Origin: Akkermansiaceae bacterium UBA1506
Lineage (GTDB): Bacteria; Verrucomicrobiota; Verrucomicrobiia; Verrucomicrobiales; DEV007
NCBI GenBank assembly: GCA_002323995.1
Contig: DCQY01000083.1
Span: forward strand, 1,368 to 14,924
Length of the DNA: 13,557 bases
Direction of reading: 5' to 3'
The notes under the pieces were generated by a model. That model was not told where the DNA came from and did no database searches. It worked only from the letters and a program-made list of their open reading frames with translations. This document shows, piece by piece, positions 1 through 8,833 of this stretch (positions are counted from its first letter, which is position 1; each line of letters starts with the position of its first letter). The position numbers were made by a program, and so were the translations under genes.

Positions 1-22
1 GACCGCCTTCTTCGAATTGTTG

Positions 23-35
23 CGTCAATCTGACG
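23..35 (-). terminator. Small hairpin after ppdK, possible weak terminator
   Basis: A perfect 5-base inverted repeat (CGTCA, 3-base loop, TGACG) lies 16 bases past the ppdK stop codon. No T-run follows on the minus strand, so intrinsic termination is doubtful. The position after the gene is the main argument. Confidence 0.2.
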
Positions 36-51
36 TCTGCTGAGACAGGAA

Positions 52-2844
<2,793 letters not shown>

Positions 2845-2983
2845 AGCTGAATCGATGTTCCTTGGTTATTTGTGGGAGAGGGATACGGTGCTTATTGTGC
2901 TCAGGCGCTAGTGGTTGACGACCAGGACGGTGGGTTTGCAGCAGGGATTGCGCTACTCAGGCACCCCAGCGCGGAGGCGGCGG

Positions 2984-3011
2984 AATGTAATCGCGTCAAA
3001 AGAACTGTCAA
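2984..3011 (-). promoter_or_regulatory. Predicted sigma70-type promoter of ppdK
   Basis: Read on the minus strand, a perfect -35 box TTGACA (3011-3006) is followed after 16 bases by TACATT (2989-2984, 4 of 6 matches to TATAAT). Transcription would begin near 2977, leaving a leader of roughly 130 bases before the ppdK ATG. It lies in the 282-base gap after pfp, so ppdK could be transcribed apart from pfp. The -35 box sits inside the dyad at 3003-3019. Confidence 0.45.
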
Positions 3012-3019
3012 CCGCAGTT
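3003..3019. repeat. Inverted repeat over the ppdK -35 box
   Basis: AACTG, a 7-base spacer and CAGTT form a perfect 5+5 dyad. It spans the predicted -35 hexamer of ppdK, a placement typical of a repressor operator. A dyad this short can also arise by chance. Confidence 0.35.
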
Positions 3020-3126
3020 AATCAGAGGCCCGAAGGCTTTATTTCATCAAAATTGAACCTAAGTCTGAGATCTGAAAAGTGGGCACAAAAATAACATGTC
3101 GAAAATGTCACAGCGAAATCGCCGGA

Positions 3127-4341
3127 TCAGTGCGACTCAATGCGCCTTCCTTTGGGCTGGCCGATCTCTTCCAACGTTTTGGTAAACCAGGTTTCGTTGA
3201 TATCGAAAGGCTTGCCACCCTTGATCCGCGGAAATGCGATGGTGCTCATCGTTCCCCCATTTTCTTCATCCAATCCGGCAACGCCGCTCTCGCCGCGCAT
3301 AGCAGACTCGGCCGCATGGGAGGCGCTTCGTTTGATCAACTCAAGGTCTTCACTATTGGGGGCGGCGCTGCGCGCAAAGTAACCACTTTTTTGGACGAGG
3401 ACTTTTTCGGCACCAAGTTTGTCTTTAAGCTTTGAAGAAAACCATTTGCCCACGTTGACGTCGTCGAGGCGGTAGTGGCCAAAGGCATCCTTGGCCGGTT
3501 CCTTCCCGTCGGCCTTTAATTCCGCAATGATGTTGTCGAGACCGGCGCCCTCACTTAGGAAAATATTAACACTATCATGCTCATTCATCTTTTCGTTCAG
3601 GCGTTCGATCTCATCTTCTAGCGTGATCTCCATTTCTGGGACCCAGATAGCGTCGACGTCCCAGCGAAACTGAGTAAGAAGAGCTTCGGGCATCCAGTCG
3701 TAGTTGCGTAGGCTCTCGTGATAAAGGTGACCCGCACGTCCGGTGAGCCAACCGCAGTGCCGTCCCATCACTTCGTGAATGATGAGTTGACGCTTGCTGG
3801 TCGTGTTCTCATTAGCAATATTGCGGAAAAAACGTGCGCTGTTGTCTGCTGCAGTTGCTGCCCCAAGCGTTTGCTTGATGGGGTAGACATCGTTATCGAT
3901 CGTCTTGGGCATCCCAACCACCGTAAGTGGGTAGTCGTTTTCCATGAGGAAGGCTGCGAGGTCGGCAGCGGTTGTGTTTGTATCGTCGCCGCCGATGGTA
4001 TGAAGAACATCAACTTTGTCCGCGACGAGTCGATCAGCAGCGACCTTGAGCGGATCTTCGCCGGGCTTAACCAATCCGCGGTTTTCGCAGTCAGTCACGT
4101 TGGTCAGCTTGACGCGACTGTTGCCGATAGGGCTCCCGCCAAAGCTGTAAAAAACGGCGGCGCGTTGGCGGACTGCCTGAGGAAAATCATAGGAGTTTCC
4201 CAGTAAAAGTCCCTGATAGCCGTTGAGGTAGCCCATCAGGTCAGCTTCGGGAGCGATCTCGTTGTAGTGCTCGATCAAGCCTCCGATGGATGCTGAGAGA
4301 CAAGGGGCGATACCTCCGGCGGTCAGAAATGCGATTCTCAT
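3127..4341 (-). CDS. pfp: Pyrophosphate-dependent 6-phosphofructokinase
   Basis: This cytoplasmic enzyme reversibly phosphorylates fructose 6-phosphate to fructose 1,6-bisphosphate using PPi. Numbering from the chosen start MRIAFLTAGG, the phosphoryl-donor loop reads IGGDDTNTTAADL (about 116-128). Asp120 replaces the Gly of the ATP-type GGDG motif. The catalytic segment is PKTIDNDV (145-152), with Lys rather than the Gly usual in ATP enzymes. Both are the recognised marks of PPi use. Further family motifs are GGSPIGNSRVKLTN and MGRHCGWLT. The first loop reads AGGIAPCLSASIGG, as I recall from the rhizobial-type PPi enzymes. An in-frame ATG at 4380 would add 13 residues (MRRYSPLISDPHS). I prefer 4341 because homologues typically begin at this beta strand, although the longer form has an AGGCGG just upstream. 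The gene precedes ppdK on the same strand, with 282 bases between. Confidence 0.93.
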   Translation of the reverse strand: MRIAFLTAGGIAPCLSASIGGLIEHYNEIAPEADLMGYLNGYQGLLLGNSYDFPQAVRQRAAVFYSFGGSPIGNSRVKLTNVTDCENRGLVKPGEDPLKVAADRLVADKVDVLHTIGGDDTNTTAADLAAFLMENDYPLTVVGMPKTIDNDVYPIKQTLGAATAADNSARFFRNIANENTTSKRQLIIHEVMGRHCGWLTGRAGHLYHESLRNYDWMPEALLTQFRWDVDAIWVPEMEITLEDEIERLNEKMNEHDSVNIFLSEGAGLDNIIAELKADGKEPAKDAFGHYRLDDVNVGKWFSSKLKDKLGAEKVLVQKSGYFARSAAPNSEDLELIKRSASHAAESAMRGESGVAGLDEENGGTMSTIAFPRIKGGKPFDINETWFTKTLEEIGQPKGRRIESH

Positions 4342-4384
4342 AGAATGTGGGTCTGAAATTAGTGGGCTATAGCGGCGCATGTTC

Positions 4385-4399
4385 CGCCTAAACGAGGCG
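4385..4399 (-). repeat. Hairpin immediately upstream of pfp
   Basis: On the minus strand CGCCT, a 5-base loop CGTTT and AGGCG form a perfect 5-base stem. The 3' arm contains the only Shine-Dalgarno-like sequence (AGGCGG) for the alternative ATG at 4380. A perfect TTGACA lies just upstream at 4406-4401, but no good -10 box follows at the right distance. It could be an operator or a leader hairpin of pfp. Confidence 0.35.
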
Positions 4400-4460
4400 A
4401 TGTCAAGAAAGGGACCTTGGTGGACTTTTTACCATCTAAATAGTGAGGATAAATAAAATA

Positions 4461-4488
4461 TTGATTTTTATGGAATTTCTAATAAAAT
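4461..4488 (+). promoter_or_regulatory. Predicted promoter of the small helical-protein gene
   Basis: TTGATT (4461-4466, 4 of 6 to the -35 consensus) is followed after 16 bases by TAAAAT (4483-4488, 5 of 6 to the -10). The start would fall near 4495, giving a leader of about 15 bases before the ATG at 4510. The surroundings are very AT-rich and hold three ATAAAAT copies (4453, 4482, 4491) and one ATTTTTAT (4464). AT-rich sequence produces such matches easily, so this is moderate evidence. Confidence 0.4.
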
Positions 4489-4509
4489 CGATAAAATTAG
4501 TATTTCCCG

Positions 4510-4941
4510 ATGATTCGTATACCACAATCTGGCAGAGGCTCAGCCAACCATTCTCCTGCTGCTGATCTGAGTTCACAGGGTGGCGAGGTTGTCCATGAGC
4601 CGAAAACGGATCGACTGGAAATTAGAATGGATTTGCTTGAGTCGAAGTTAGCCAGTCATGCCGATGATCTCAAAGAAACGGTGACTGAGAGAGTCGACCA
4701 GATCGAGAGCCGGTTTTGTCGTGCTATGCGCTCCCTAAGCGGCAAGGATGGCGAGGGCGAAGTAATGGAAAATGTGATCGAGTTTGCCGCCGAGCATGTG
4801 GGAATGCACCATTTGCCCACCACAGCCGCTCTGGAGGCACTGCACGACCTTAATTTGACCCTTCAGCTTACGAAAGAGCATCTAGATGCCCTTGGAGGCA
4901 GCGTTTCTCGTATGCGTGATGCCGTTAGCAAGGCAAGTTGA
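4510..4941 (+). CDS. Hypothetical protein, mainly helical with coiled-coil segment
   Basis: I do not recognise this 143-residue protein. It has no signal peptide or membrane segment and is likely cytoplasmic. Residues 1-35 look disordered (Ser, Gly, Pro, Asn). Residues 35-75 are charged and amphipathic (TDRLEIRMDLLESKLASHAD, then a segment ending in DQIESRF), fitting a coiled coil. After an acidic Gly-rich hinge (GKDGEGE), residues 85-143 form further helices with HVGMHHLPTTAALEALHDL. The C-terminal half resembles a helical oligomerisation or adaptor region only in a general way. The ATG at 4510 has no Shine-Dalgarno site but follows a plausible promoter. A shorter form from Met40 (RMDLLES) is possible. 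It is divergent from pfp and 137 bases before the globin gene, so it is probably an independent unit. Confidence 0.7.
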   Translation: MIRIPQSGRGSANHSPAADLSSQGGEVVHEPKTDRLEIRMDLLESKLASHADDLKETVTERVDQIESRFCRAMRSLSGKDGEGEVMENVIEFAAEHVGMHHLPTTAALEALHDLNLTLQLTKEHLDALGGSVSRMRDAVSKAS

Positions 4942-4996
4942 TGTTTGATCAGGAAAGAAGGGCAGGACTTCATCTAACGAGAGGCAGGGGTGTAGC

Positions 4997-5014
4997 TTAC
5001 CAATGATTGGGTAA
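4997..5014. repeat. Dyad upstream of the truncated haemoglobin gene
   Basis: TTACC, 8 bases and GGTAA form a symmetric 5+5 dyad. A second perfect dyad, CCAAT-G-ATTGG, lies within it at 5000-5010. It is about 65 bases before the globin start, where an operator could sit. No confident promoter was found beside it. Confidence 0.3.
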
Positions 5015-5078
5015 AGGCAGAGTTTCGTTACGACCGTAGAAGTTTGAGCTGGGGATCTGTTGCATTTAGTTAAACTAG

Positions 5079-5453
5079 ATGGAGAAAAAAATATTACAAA
5101 ATGTTGGTGAAGAGGGAATTACAAAACTTGTAACAGCCTTCTACAAGAGGGTGCGTGAAGATGACCTACTTGCCCCCATGTATCCAGCGCATGATTGGCG
5201 TGGCGCAGAATCAAGGCTCCGGGATTTTCTCTTATTTCGCTTTGGCATGAGCGAGCAATACGTCAAGGAGCGAGGGCATCCAAGGCTTCGCATGCGTCAT
5301 CTGCCATTTTCGATCGGCTCAACGGAGAGCCAACGCTGGCAGCAGCTGATGGGCGAGGCCATGGATGAGATTGAGATCGATAGTGAGGCGAAGGAGTTGC
5401 TGGGCGCGTTTTTTGCCCAGGTCGCCGACTTCATGCGCAATCGGCCAGATTGA
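5079..5453 (+). CDS. Group II truncated haemoglobin
   Basis: This is a small cytoplasmic haem protein of the 2-on-2 globin class, group II (TrHbO or GlbO type), linked in other bacteria to oxygen, NO or redox handling. Its 124 residues match the family length. Diagnostic features are Tyr22 in FYKRV (B10 position), LAPMYP (31-36), the block RGHPRLRMRHLPFSIG (65-80) with proximal haem ligand His74, and Trp87 at the G8 position conserved in group II. The segment FLLFRFGMSEQY holds the CD-region aromatic residues. The ATG is not preceded by a Shine-Dalgarno site, but the protein start aligns with the usual helix A. The ZnuA-like gene begins 33 bases after its stop, so co-transcription is likely. 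Function in this organism is inferred from family only. Confidence 0.92.
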   Translation: MEKKILQNVGEEGITKLVTAFYKRVREDDLLAPMYPAHDWRGAESRLRDFLLFRFGMSEQYVKERGHPRLRMRHLPFSIGSTESQRWQQLMGEAMDEIEIDSEAKELLGAFFAQVADFMRNRPD

Positions 5454-5486
5454 CAAAGCATTGGGCTGCGGGACGTTGGCGGTGCA

Positions 5487-6383
5487 ATGTTTCTGCCTAT
5501 GTTTCGTCGTGCCGTCCTTCTGATTCTTACTTCCGCAAGCGCAGCTCATGGTCTCGCTGCTAAGCCCATTGAAGTTCAGGTCTCAAATTATCCGCTCTTT
5601 TACTTCGCCGGCCGGATTGCTACCGATTCTTTTAAAATCGAGTTCCGTACACCCGAAGGAATCGATCCAGCCTTCTGGGAGCCAACAGACGATGATCTCA
5701 AAGCCTTTCAGGGAGCCGATGTAATTTTGTTGAACGGAGCAACTTTTGAGAAGTGGATTAAAACGGTGACCTTGCCGAGAACATCGATAACGGACACTTC
5801 GAAAGGGTTCTCTGACAAACATCTCAAATCGGGAGAAGAGGTTCATCGGCACGGGAGCGGTGTCGCTCATTCACATGGGGGAACGGCAATGGTCACATGG
5901 TTGGATATGTCTTTGGCAGCTGAGCAGGCTGAAACGATTGCGGAGCGATTTGTCGAAGAGGTTCCAGCAGATAAGGGTGCCATTCATGCCAATCTTGAAA
6001 AACTGAAGGAAGATCTTTTCGATTTGGACAACCGTTTCAAAGCGGTTGGAAAGGCGTGGAATAATCGAGAGGTTATCCTAGCCTCACACCCGGTATACCA
6101 TTACATGGGCGAAGCTTATGGATTTGCGATTGAGGCCTTAGCTTGGGAGTCGGAGCAGGGCCTTAGCACTGCGGCACTGCGGGAAACCGAACGCTTGATC
6201 GCCAAGCATTCCTCCAAGTGGGTTATTTGTGAAGAGCAACTCAGCAAAGGAAACGAGTCAAAAATCAAGTCGCTCGGATTGAACCATCTAGTCTTAGCCC
6301 CCTGCAGCAACAAGATAGGAAGCTACGACTGGCTGGAGATCATGCGGAGGAACGTGAGTAACTTGGAACTGATTCTGGAGTAG
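5487..6383 (+). CDS. ZnuA/TroA-like metal-binding solute-binding protein
   Basis: This is a 298-residue exported protein of the cluster A-I (ZnuA/TroA) family, which delivers zinc or manganese to ABC importers. Residues 1-25 form a signal peptide (RRAVLLILTSASAAHG, ending near AAK). The family pattern is visible as FWEPTDDDLKAFQGADVILLNG (63-84, split by the long helix), a His-rich loop HRHGSGVAHSHGG (120-132), WLD (138-140) and ASHPVYHYMGEAYGF (199-213). The C-terminal lobe has WVICEEQLSKGNESKI. His201 fits the third classical ligand. The first His is replaced in DPAFWEP, and the second appears replaced in MVTWLD, where PHIWLD is usual. The His-rich loop may compensate. No permease or ATPase gene is adjacent, so it is an orphan. 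A second Met at residue 5 could be the true start. Function as a metal binder is likely; the metal and partner are unknown. Confidence 0.83.
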   Translation: MFLPMFRRAVLLILTSASAAHGLAAKPIEVQVSNYPLFYFAGRIATDSFKIEFRTPEGIDPAFWEPTDDDLKAFQGADVILLNGATFEKWIKTVTLPRTSITDTSKGFSDKHLKSGEEVHRHGSGVAHSHGGTAMVTWLDMSLAAEQAETIAERFVEEVPADKGAIHANLEKLKEDLFDLDNRFKAVGKAWNNREVILASHPVYHYMGEAYGFAIEALAWESEQGLSTAALRETERLIAKHSSKWVICEEQLSKGNESKIKSLGLNHLVLAPCSNKIGSYDWLEIMRRNVSNLELILE

Positions 6384-6428
6384 CGACGGCTCTATACCCA
6401 CGTCCATCGGTGCGGATCCGTGAAGGGG

Positions 6429-6458
6429 CCAACTCTTTTTGTTTACCTCAAGGGTTGG
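6429..6458 (+). terminator. Hairpin after the ZnuA-like gene, possible terminator
   Basis: CCAACTCT and AGGGTTGG pair over 8 bases with one G-T wobble around a 14-base loop, 45 bases after the ZnuA-like stop. Only TTAAG follows rather than a T-run, so it is a poor intrinsic terminator but could be a 3' stabilising hairpin. Confidence 0.25.
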
Positions 6459-6508
6459 TTAAGAAGCATAAAAAAATCGTATTTTCTGAATGATAAGTTA
6501 GATTGGAT

Positions 6509-6536
6509 TTGCGTTTGGCTTGGGATAAATTATAAT
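6509..6536 (+). promoter_or_regulatory. Predicted promoter of the transglutaminase-like gene
   Basis: A perfect -10 box TATAAT (6531-6536) lies 16 bases after TTGCGT (6509-6514, 3 of 6 to the -35). Transcription would begin near 6543, giving a leader of about 69 bases before the ATG at 6612. The perfect -10 and its place in a 228-base gap are the main support; the weak -35 suggests modest or activated expression. Confidence 0.45.
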
Positions 6537-6611
6537 TACCATAACGAAGCCTCTGTGCGTCTGACCTGAAACACCAGGCGCGCGTGACACGAAAACACAG
6601 ACAGACTCTCT

Positions 6612-7847
6612 ATGCTCCGAAGCCTTTTATGCTTCGGCGGGCTTGCACTCGCCGCGCTGGTCTCGCTTGCCGTCGGATTGCCAACGACAGGCAAGCTTGG
6701 GCACGGATACCATGACCCTCCACTTCCTTTCTGCAACAGTGCTTATCAGTGGGCATTTCGCTCAGATGCCATGATCGAAATAAACGAGGCTCGGCTCTCC
6801 CTAGGGGCTGGATCTGTCAGTTCGGATGACACTTTGCAGGACTTCCTGAACGATTTCGTCAAGGCTCAGCCAGATCCAACCTCGCTGGAATTGGAGGATG
6901 TTTTTAACGTGATTCAAGGGAAGTTCCCTGGAGCTCAGTATCTTGCTGCCAATCTGGTGACATCGACTAGTCGCGAATCTCTTCTTGCTGAGTTAGGGTG
7001 CTGGGAAGCGGCCACGAATTCTGAATTTGATACGGTTACCACATCGGTATTTCAGGTTGGGCGCGGGATCGGTGTATTGGGAGTGATGTGTCGTCGCATT
7101 CCTCAATTTTCCCTTCGTGAGGCGAATTTTAGGGGAGGGCGCTTCTTTAACAAGTGTCCTCATTGCGGGGAAGTTCATGCTCTTGAAATTCAGAAGGGGT
7201 CTCGGACCTTGATTTTGTCCTGCCCTTATTGTGAACTGCCATTTGAGGTCCTCGCGGTTGACACCGGTGGGCGCATTCGCCGCGCCACTGACTTCTTTGA
7301 TGGCTTCTCGCTAAAGGAGAGTTTAGCGGCGGAGGACCAGCTTACTTCCGAGCAGCGAATCGTCGCGCTCTGGCGTCAGGTCGCAGAGCGATGCGAGTAT
7401 CAGTTGGATCAAGACCATATTTCGGAGACTCGCGAAGTCTGGAAGAATCCCCGCGAAACATGGGAGGAAAAAGCTGGCGATTGCGAAGATACTTCGATTC
7501 TTCTCGCAGACGTCCTGATTTCGGCAGGTTTTGACGCCCGAGTCGCGATTGGCTGGAACGGTAATATCGGCCAGCACGCTTGGGTGGTGGTGCAAACGCC
7601 ACGATGTCAGTACTTGATTGAATCAACGCTTCAAGGCGAAATCAACGTCGATAGTCTCGTGGAAGTGACTCAGGCCTCAGCCTTCTACCAACCTGAGCAA
7701 CTTTTCGATCGCGATAAGGTTTACTTCACCACAGCCCGCTCCGACGCATTCGGTAACGACTACTTCTCACCCGAGCTCTGGCCCGCTATTCCAATGGAAG
7801 GAGCTACTGATGGACGAGCGCCCGAGGCCACACTGTCCCTGAGATAA
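6612..7847 (+). CDS. Secreted zinc-ribbon/transglutaminase-like protein
   Basis: This 411-residue exported protein has a signal peptide at residues 1-22 (hydrophobic run LALAALVSLAVG). Residues about 45-175 are unassigned. They hold INEARLSLGAG early and a late VGRGIGVLGVMCRRIPQF segment, which faintly recalls a CAP/SCP domain. A zinc ribbon follows, with CPHCG (Cys182, Cys185) and CPYC (Cys204, Cys207). A transglutaminase-like domain fills residues 240-380: the catalytic Cys291 lies in AGDCEDTSILLADVL and His322 in GQHAWVVV. The third residue is probably Glu337 in YLIEST, where Asp is usual. Such domains act as peptidases, cross-linkers or amidases; the substrate here is unknown. The start is supported by the signal peptide; no Shine-Dalgarno site is seen. 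A perfect hairpin covers codons 2-9. It has its own predicted promoter and appears monocistronic. Confidence 0.85.
   Translation: MLRSLLCFGGLALAALVSLAVGLPTTGKLGHGYHDPPLPFCNSAYQWAFRSDAMIEINEARLSLGAGSVSSDDTLQDFLNDFVKAQPDPTSLELEDVFNVIQGKFPGAQYLAANLVTSTSRESLLAELGCWEAATNSEFDTVTTSVFQVGRGIGVLGVMCRRIPQFSLREANFRGGRFFNKCPHCGEVHALEIQKGSRTLILSCPYCELPFEVLAVDTGGRIRRATDFFDGFSLKESLAAEDQLTSEQRIVALWRQVAERCEYQLDQDHISETREVWKNPRETWEEKAGDCEDTSILLADVLISAGFDARVAIGWNGNIGQHAWVVVQTPRCQYLIESTLQGEINVDSLVEVTQASAFYQPEQLFDRDKVYFTTARSDAFGNDYFSPELWPAIPMEGATDGRAPEATLSLR
6617..6637 (+). repeat. Perfect hairpin over the first codons of the transglutaminase-like gene
   Basis: CCGAAGC, a 7-base loop and GCTTCGG form an exact 7-base stem beginning 5 bases after the A of the start codon. 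A copy of the left arm, CGAAGCCTCT, occurs in the predicted leader at 6545-6554 and could compete for pairing with the right arm. Such a stem beside a start codon could lower or switch translation. Confidence 0.5.
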
Positions 7848-7859
7848 TAGTTCGTTAGC

Positions 7860-7870
7860 GGGGAGACCCC
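7860..7870 (+). terminator. Tight GC hairpin after the transglutaminase-like gene
   Basis: GGGG, loop AGA and CCCC lie 12 bases after the stop codon. The stem is only 4 bases and no T-run follows, so it is a weak terminator candidate. Confidence 0.2.
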
Positions 7871-7914
7871 ACCTCTCAGTTGACGGAACCTTGGTTGCTC
7901 ATTACTGTCGCGCC

Positions 7915-8775
7915 ATGAAATTACTGCGCTTTGGTCATGCTGGAGAGGAAAAACCCGGCCTACAGCTGGAGGATGGCAGTTGGATTGATGCGTCTGATTT
8001 TGGCATGGACTGGGACCATAAGTTCTTTGCTGATACCTCAAATCTTGAACGTTTGCGCGCTTGGGCGCTGGTAAATGCTGATAGCGCTCCCGAGGTCAAA
8101 AAAGGCACCCGCTTGGGATCCGCGGTCGCTAGACCAGGAAAACTGGTCTGCATTGGTCTCAATTTCTCAGACCATGCTGAGGAGGCGGGAATGGATATCC
8201 CAACAGAGCCTATCGTCTTTTTCAAGGCGACCAGTGCGATGTGTGGTCCGAACGACAATGTCGTTATCCCCAAAAGCAGCGAAAAGACAGACTGGGAAGT
8301 GGAGCTCGCTTTTGTGGTTGGGAAGAAAGCCAGTTACGTTCCTGAAGAGGAAGCGCTTGATCACGTGGCCGGCTACGTATTGCACAACGACTACAGCGAG
8401 CGTGAATTCCAGATCGAACGCGGTGGTCAATGGGTTAAGGGTAAGAGTTGCGACACCTTCGCTCCGCTCGGGCCGTTCCTGGCTACTGCCGATGAAATAG
8501 AGAACCCTGAAAACCTTAAAATGTGGCTCAAGGTGAATGGAGAGACCGTTCAGAATGGGAATACGAATAAGCTCATTTTTGGCATTGCTCATCTGGTTAG
8601 CTACCTGAGCCAGTTCATGACGCTCGAGCCTGGGGATGTTGTATCCACAGGAACTCCCCCGGGGGTTGGTCTTGGCTTCGATCCGCCCCGCTACCTCAAG
8701 CCGGGTGACATCGTTGAGCTCGGTATCGATGGCCTTGGTGATTCCCGTCAGGTGGCAGAGGCCTATAAACAGTGA
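7915..8775 (+). CDS. Fumarylacetoacetate hydrolase (FAH) family enzyme
   Basis: This is a cytoplasmic, metal-dependent C-C bond hydrolase or decarboxylase of the FAH superfamily, 286 residues long. After an N-terminal capping region (MKLLRFG, PGLQLEDGSWIDASDF), the catalytic fold starts at LVCIGLNFSDHAEEAGM. Probable metal ligands are Glu128 and Glu130 in DWEVELAFV and Asp159 in LHNDYSERE. Other family marks are WVKGKSCDTFAPLGP, QNGNTNKLIFGIAHLVSYLS and PGDVVSTGTPPGVG. This arrangement is common to enzymes annotated as ureidoglycolate lyase, 2,4-diketo-3-deoxy-L-fuconate hydrolase and related sugar- or aromatic-acid hydrolases; sequence alone does not separate them. The neighbours give no pathway clue. 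The start at 7915 is preferred over an in-frame TTG at 7891 because MKLLRFG is the usual family opening. TTGACG (7880-7885) precedes it with only a poor -10. Confidence 0.92.
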   Translation: MKLLRFGHAGEEKPGLQLEDGSWIDASDFGMDWDHKFFADTSNLERLRAWALVNADSAPEVKKGTRLGSAVARPGKLVCIGLNFSDHAEEAGMDIPTEPIVFFKATSAMCGPNDNVVIPKSSEKTDWEVELAFVVGKKASYVPEEEALDHVAGYVLHNDYSEREFQIERGGQWVKGKSCDTFAPLGPFLATADEIENPENLKMWLKVNGETVQNGNTNKLIFGIAHLVSYLSQFMTLEPGDVVSTGTPPGVGLGFDPPRYLKPGDIVELGIDGLGDSRQVAEAYKQ

Positions 8776-8833
8776 TTGATCCGGGCCCAGTCGAATTACC
8801 GTAAATCAATGCGTAATCGTAGAGAGCGGCGGC

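Noticed and set aside
3021..3040. GCC-TTCG-GGC hairpin after pfp as a terminator
   Set aside because: The stem is only 3 bases with a mismatch next to it, and no T-run follows on the minus strand. It is listed here because the TTCG loop is stable but the evidence is too weak.
3718..4206. 162-codon frame antisense to pfp
   Set aside because: It is codon-aligned to a clearly conserved enzyme gene and shows no domain of its own.
7891..7914. TTG start extending the FAH-family gene by 8 codons
   Set aside because: The added residues are not family-like, and MKLLRFG is the usual opening.
8075..8500. 141-codon frame inside the FAH-family gene
   Set aside because: It overlaps a gene with intact catalytic motifs, and its product is a low-complexity Arg/Ser/Lys mix typical of a shadow frame.
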